Made by a program: the position numbers and the translations under genes
The notes under the pieces: generated by a model
Database searches by the model: none
Seen by the model: the letters and a program-made list of their open reading frames with translations, nothing else
What the model was told of the DNA's origin: nothing
In this document: piece after piece, positions 62,463 to 64,000 of the stretch
Layout: the number at the start of each line of letters is the position of its first letter
Numbering within the stretch: position 1 is the first letter of the stretch
Assembly: GCF_005116655.2 (NCBI RefSeq)
Contig: NZ_CP050698.1
Location: 3,207,489 to 3,271,488, forward strand
Length of the DNA: 64,000 nucleotides
Direction: 5' to 3'
From: Desulfosediminicola flagellatus
GTDB lineage: Bacteria; Desulfobacterota; Desulfobulbia; Desulfobulbales; Desulfocapsaceae

Positions 62463-63248
62463 CTATTTCCCCTGGAAAGATGGTTTACGTTTCTCAAGAA
62501 ATGCTTTCATACCTTCTTTCTGGTCTTCACTGGCAAAACACTGACCGAATTGAGTTGCCTCGTACCTATTTGCCCGTGTTATATCCATCTGCATGCCGTT
62601 GTTAACCGTCTCTTTGCAAAGCCGGATTGCTATCGGCCCTTTTGCCGTGATTTTAGAGGCCATTACCCTGCATGTATCGAGCAATTCGTCAGTAGCCACC
62701 ACTTTATTTACCAGGCCAATCCTTAAAGCCTCTGCTGCATCAATCATGTCACCCGTGTATAGGAGCTCACACGCAATGCCTTTGCCGACTATCCGTGGTA
62801 ATCGCTGAGTGCCGCCAAAACCAGGGATCACACCGAGATTAACCTCAGGCTGACCAAACTTTGCGGTTTCAGAGGCGACCCGGATATCACAAGCAAGCGA
62901 GAGTTCACATCCACCACCAAGCGCAAAACCATTAACCGCTGCAATAACCGGTTGTGGCGCATCTTCGATTGCAGCCATAACCGCATGACCAAGCGCGCCG
63001 AACTCAGCACCCTCAAGACCGTTTAATTCCTGCATATACGAAATGTCAGCACCAGCAACAAATGCCTTTTCTCCACCACCTGTGAGAATAATCGCACCGA
63101 TTTCCTTTTCCTGGGCCAAAGTCTTAAAACAGTAAAGGAGTTCTTTTAACGTGTCGTAGTTCAAAGCATTAAGTGCTTTGGGGCGATCAATAACGACAAC
63201 AGCAACTGCCCCCTCTTTTTCCAAACGGACATTATGTAATTCCATCAT
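62463..63248 (-). CDS. Enoyl-CoA hydratase (crotonase family)
   Basis: A 261-aa crotonase-fold protein with both catalytic glutamates ('GGGCELSLACD' and 'GQPEVNLGVIPGFGGTQRL') and the oxyanion-hole region 'AFVAGADISYMQ'. It hydrates short-chain enoyl-CoA to 3-hydroxyacyl-CoA. AAGGAG precedes two adjacent ATG codons. It is cotranscribed with the acyl-CoA dehydrogenase. Confidence 0.93.
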   Translation of the reverse strand: MMELHNVRLEKEGAVAVVVIDRPKALNALNYDTLKELLYCFKTLAQEKEIGAIILTGGGEKAFVAGADISYMQELNGLEGAEFGALGHAVMAAIEDAPQPVIAAVNGFALGGGCELSLACDIRVASETAKFGQPEVNLGVIPGFGGTQRLPRIVGKGIACELLYTGDMIDAAEALRIGLVNKVVATDELLDTCRVMASKITAKGPIAIRLCKETVNNGMQMDITRANRYEATQFGQCFASEDQKEGMKAFLEKRKPSFQGK

Positions 63249-63281
63249 TTCTCCTTAACCGGTTTAATCAGGAAACAAAGC

Positions 63282-64000
63282 TTATTCTGGCGAAATTGAG
63301 AATCGCCACGCACAGTACCAGTCATCCGGATGCTTATCCGGCGGACAGCCAATGCACTCTGTCGTTATTCGTGTATCAATTGCTCTGGCAAAATACGTAT
63401 ATTCAACAAGACCTGCTGATTTACATGGATAATCTGCCAATCCTTTTCGTTTTCTGGCACTCTGTACCCGGCAATCGTTCATCTGAAACACAAACGATTC
63501 AGGTGTCTCTTCGACAATCGACTGGGTATTTATATTAGCGTAAACTCGAAATCCCAGAGCTCTTTTCAAACCTGCAAGGCCGGGTTGCTGTCCGAGTTGC
63601 AGTTGCTCTCGAATTGATTCCGCCTCAAAAGGTGAAAACTGGGCCCAGCAGGAATCGTTACATCGCTTAGCCTCATTCATTCCTTCGGAGAACTCGATAG
63701 CCTGAAACCAGACACCATCATTTACCAACCAGTTTTTTGCGACACGCTCACGGAGTTCATGGAGTTGAGTATCTTCCATTGCCAGAAGCGGCTCAGGGAT
63801 TCCGTCAACCATGTCAAAACCAAATAGCTTTGCCAAATGCTTTAATTGTATTTGCGAACTTGTTTTGGCAGCATTATTCAGAATCTTAAATGCTTTATCT
63901 TCTCCCATCTGATGCCGCACTTCTGTATACCACAAGGCATGATGAATGATGATGCGGTGAAACAGATCCATCACATATTGTGCTGTCTGTTTTTGGTCCA
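63282..64000 (-). CDS. ATC-hydrolase/DUF6125-like protein, N-terminus outside the window
   Basis: About 239 residues are visible and the frame stays open past the window edge ('DQKQTAQYVMDLFHRIII...'), so the start is missing. The sequence resembles the family of L-2-amino-thiazoline-4-carboxylate hydrolase-like proteins: 'IIIHHALWYTEVRHQMGEDKAFKIL', Cys-containing 'RCNDSCWAQF' and the C-terminal 'CIGCPPDKHPDDWYCAWRFSI'. The role in this organism is unknown; it precedes the enoyl-CoA hydratase by 33 bp and may be part of that operon. Confidence 0.6.
   Translation of the reverse strand, partial: DQKQTAQYVMDLFHRIIIHHALWYTEVRHQMGEDKAFKILNNAAKTSSQIQLKHLAKLFGFDMVDGIPEPLLAMEDTQLHELRERVAKNWLVNDGVWFQAIEFSEGMNEAKRCNDSCWAQFSPFEAESIREQLQLGQQPGLAGLKRALGFRVYANINTQSIVEETPESFVFQMNDCRVQSARKRKGLADYPCKSAGLVEYTYFARAIDTRITTECIGCPPDKHPDDWYCAWRFSISPE

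Overview
The window looks like the chromosome of an anaerobic, sulfate-reducing or sulfur-metabolising member of the Desulfobacterota (Desulfobulbaceae/Desulfobacteraceae-like). This is an inference from gene content: a complete carbonyl branch of the Wood-Ljungdahl pathway, heterodisulfide-reductase (Hdr) modules typical of this group, a probable selenoprotein, rubrerythrin, and moderate G+C. No rRNA or marker gene fixes the taxon, and I saw no tRNA, CRISPR array or prophage.

Layout. 1-4.3 kb: the end of a MarR-type regulator, a MetE-core/UroD-like methyltransferase (minus strand), a 59-aa small protein, and a homocysteine methyltransferase-MTHFR fusion. 5.2-12.7 kb (plus): a methyl-branch operon made of a HdrC-CCG fusion interrupted by an in-frame UGA that I read as selenocysteine, a MetF paralogue, a double-length HdrA, MvhD, MetV and MetF. 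Together these could form a flavin-based electron-bifurcating methylene-THF reductase. 12.7-15.8 kb: a CheY-like receiver, two ACT-like proteins and a PAS histidine kinase. 16.1-18.8 kb: a membrane-bound, haem-c-containing Hdr-like Fe-S protein overlapping a HdrB-like protein. 19-22.6 kb: a CooC nickel ATPase behind two CsoR/RcnR-like palindromes, a zinc-ribbon HD protein, and a Cache-HAMP sensor with no output domain.

23.6-28.9 kb (minus): a stand-alone CO dehydrogenase (CooS) with a train of small accessory genes (unknown 136-aa protein, 56-aa helical protein, DUF3786-like protein, zinc ribbon), and a second CooC/AcsF-type ATPase. 29.1-39.6 kb (minus): the acetyl-CoA synthase operon in the order acsV-acsD-acsA-acsB-acsC-acsE, with hairpins between several genes and an AcsD carrying a long Ala/Lys/Glu-rich tail. 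A 166-bp palindromic MITE-like element lies at 23.27-23.43 kb.

40-64 kb is mostly housekeeping, signalling and acyl-CoA/acetate metabolism: cytidylate-kinase-like protein, rubrerythrin, VanY-type carboxypeptidase, SH3 protein, a PLP sulfhydrylase, a Cache-PAS-CBS-DUF294 protein, a GAF/HD-GYP protein, a CaiB-type CoA transferase, CobO, a two-gene sodium:solute (acetate-type) symporter, a CoA transferase-GNAT fusion, transglutaminase-like protein, a small lipoprotein, an L,D-transpeptidase, acyl-CoA dehydrogenase, enoyl-CoA hydratase and an edge-truncated gene.

How it works together (inference): MetF/MetV with the Hdr module handle methylene-THF to methyl-THF, AcsE moves the methyl group to the corrinoid protein AcsCD, AcsA/AcsB join CO and methyl to make acetyl-CoA, AcsV reactivates the corrinoid, and the two CooC-type ATPases load nickel. 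CobO, the acetate-type symporter and the CoA transferases fit acetate uptake or oxidation through the same pathway run in either direction.
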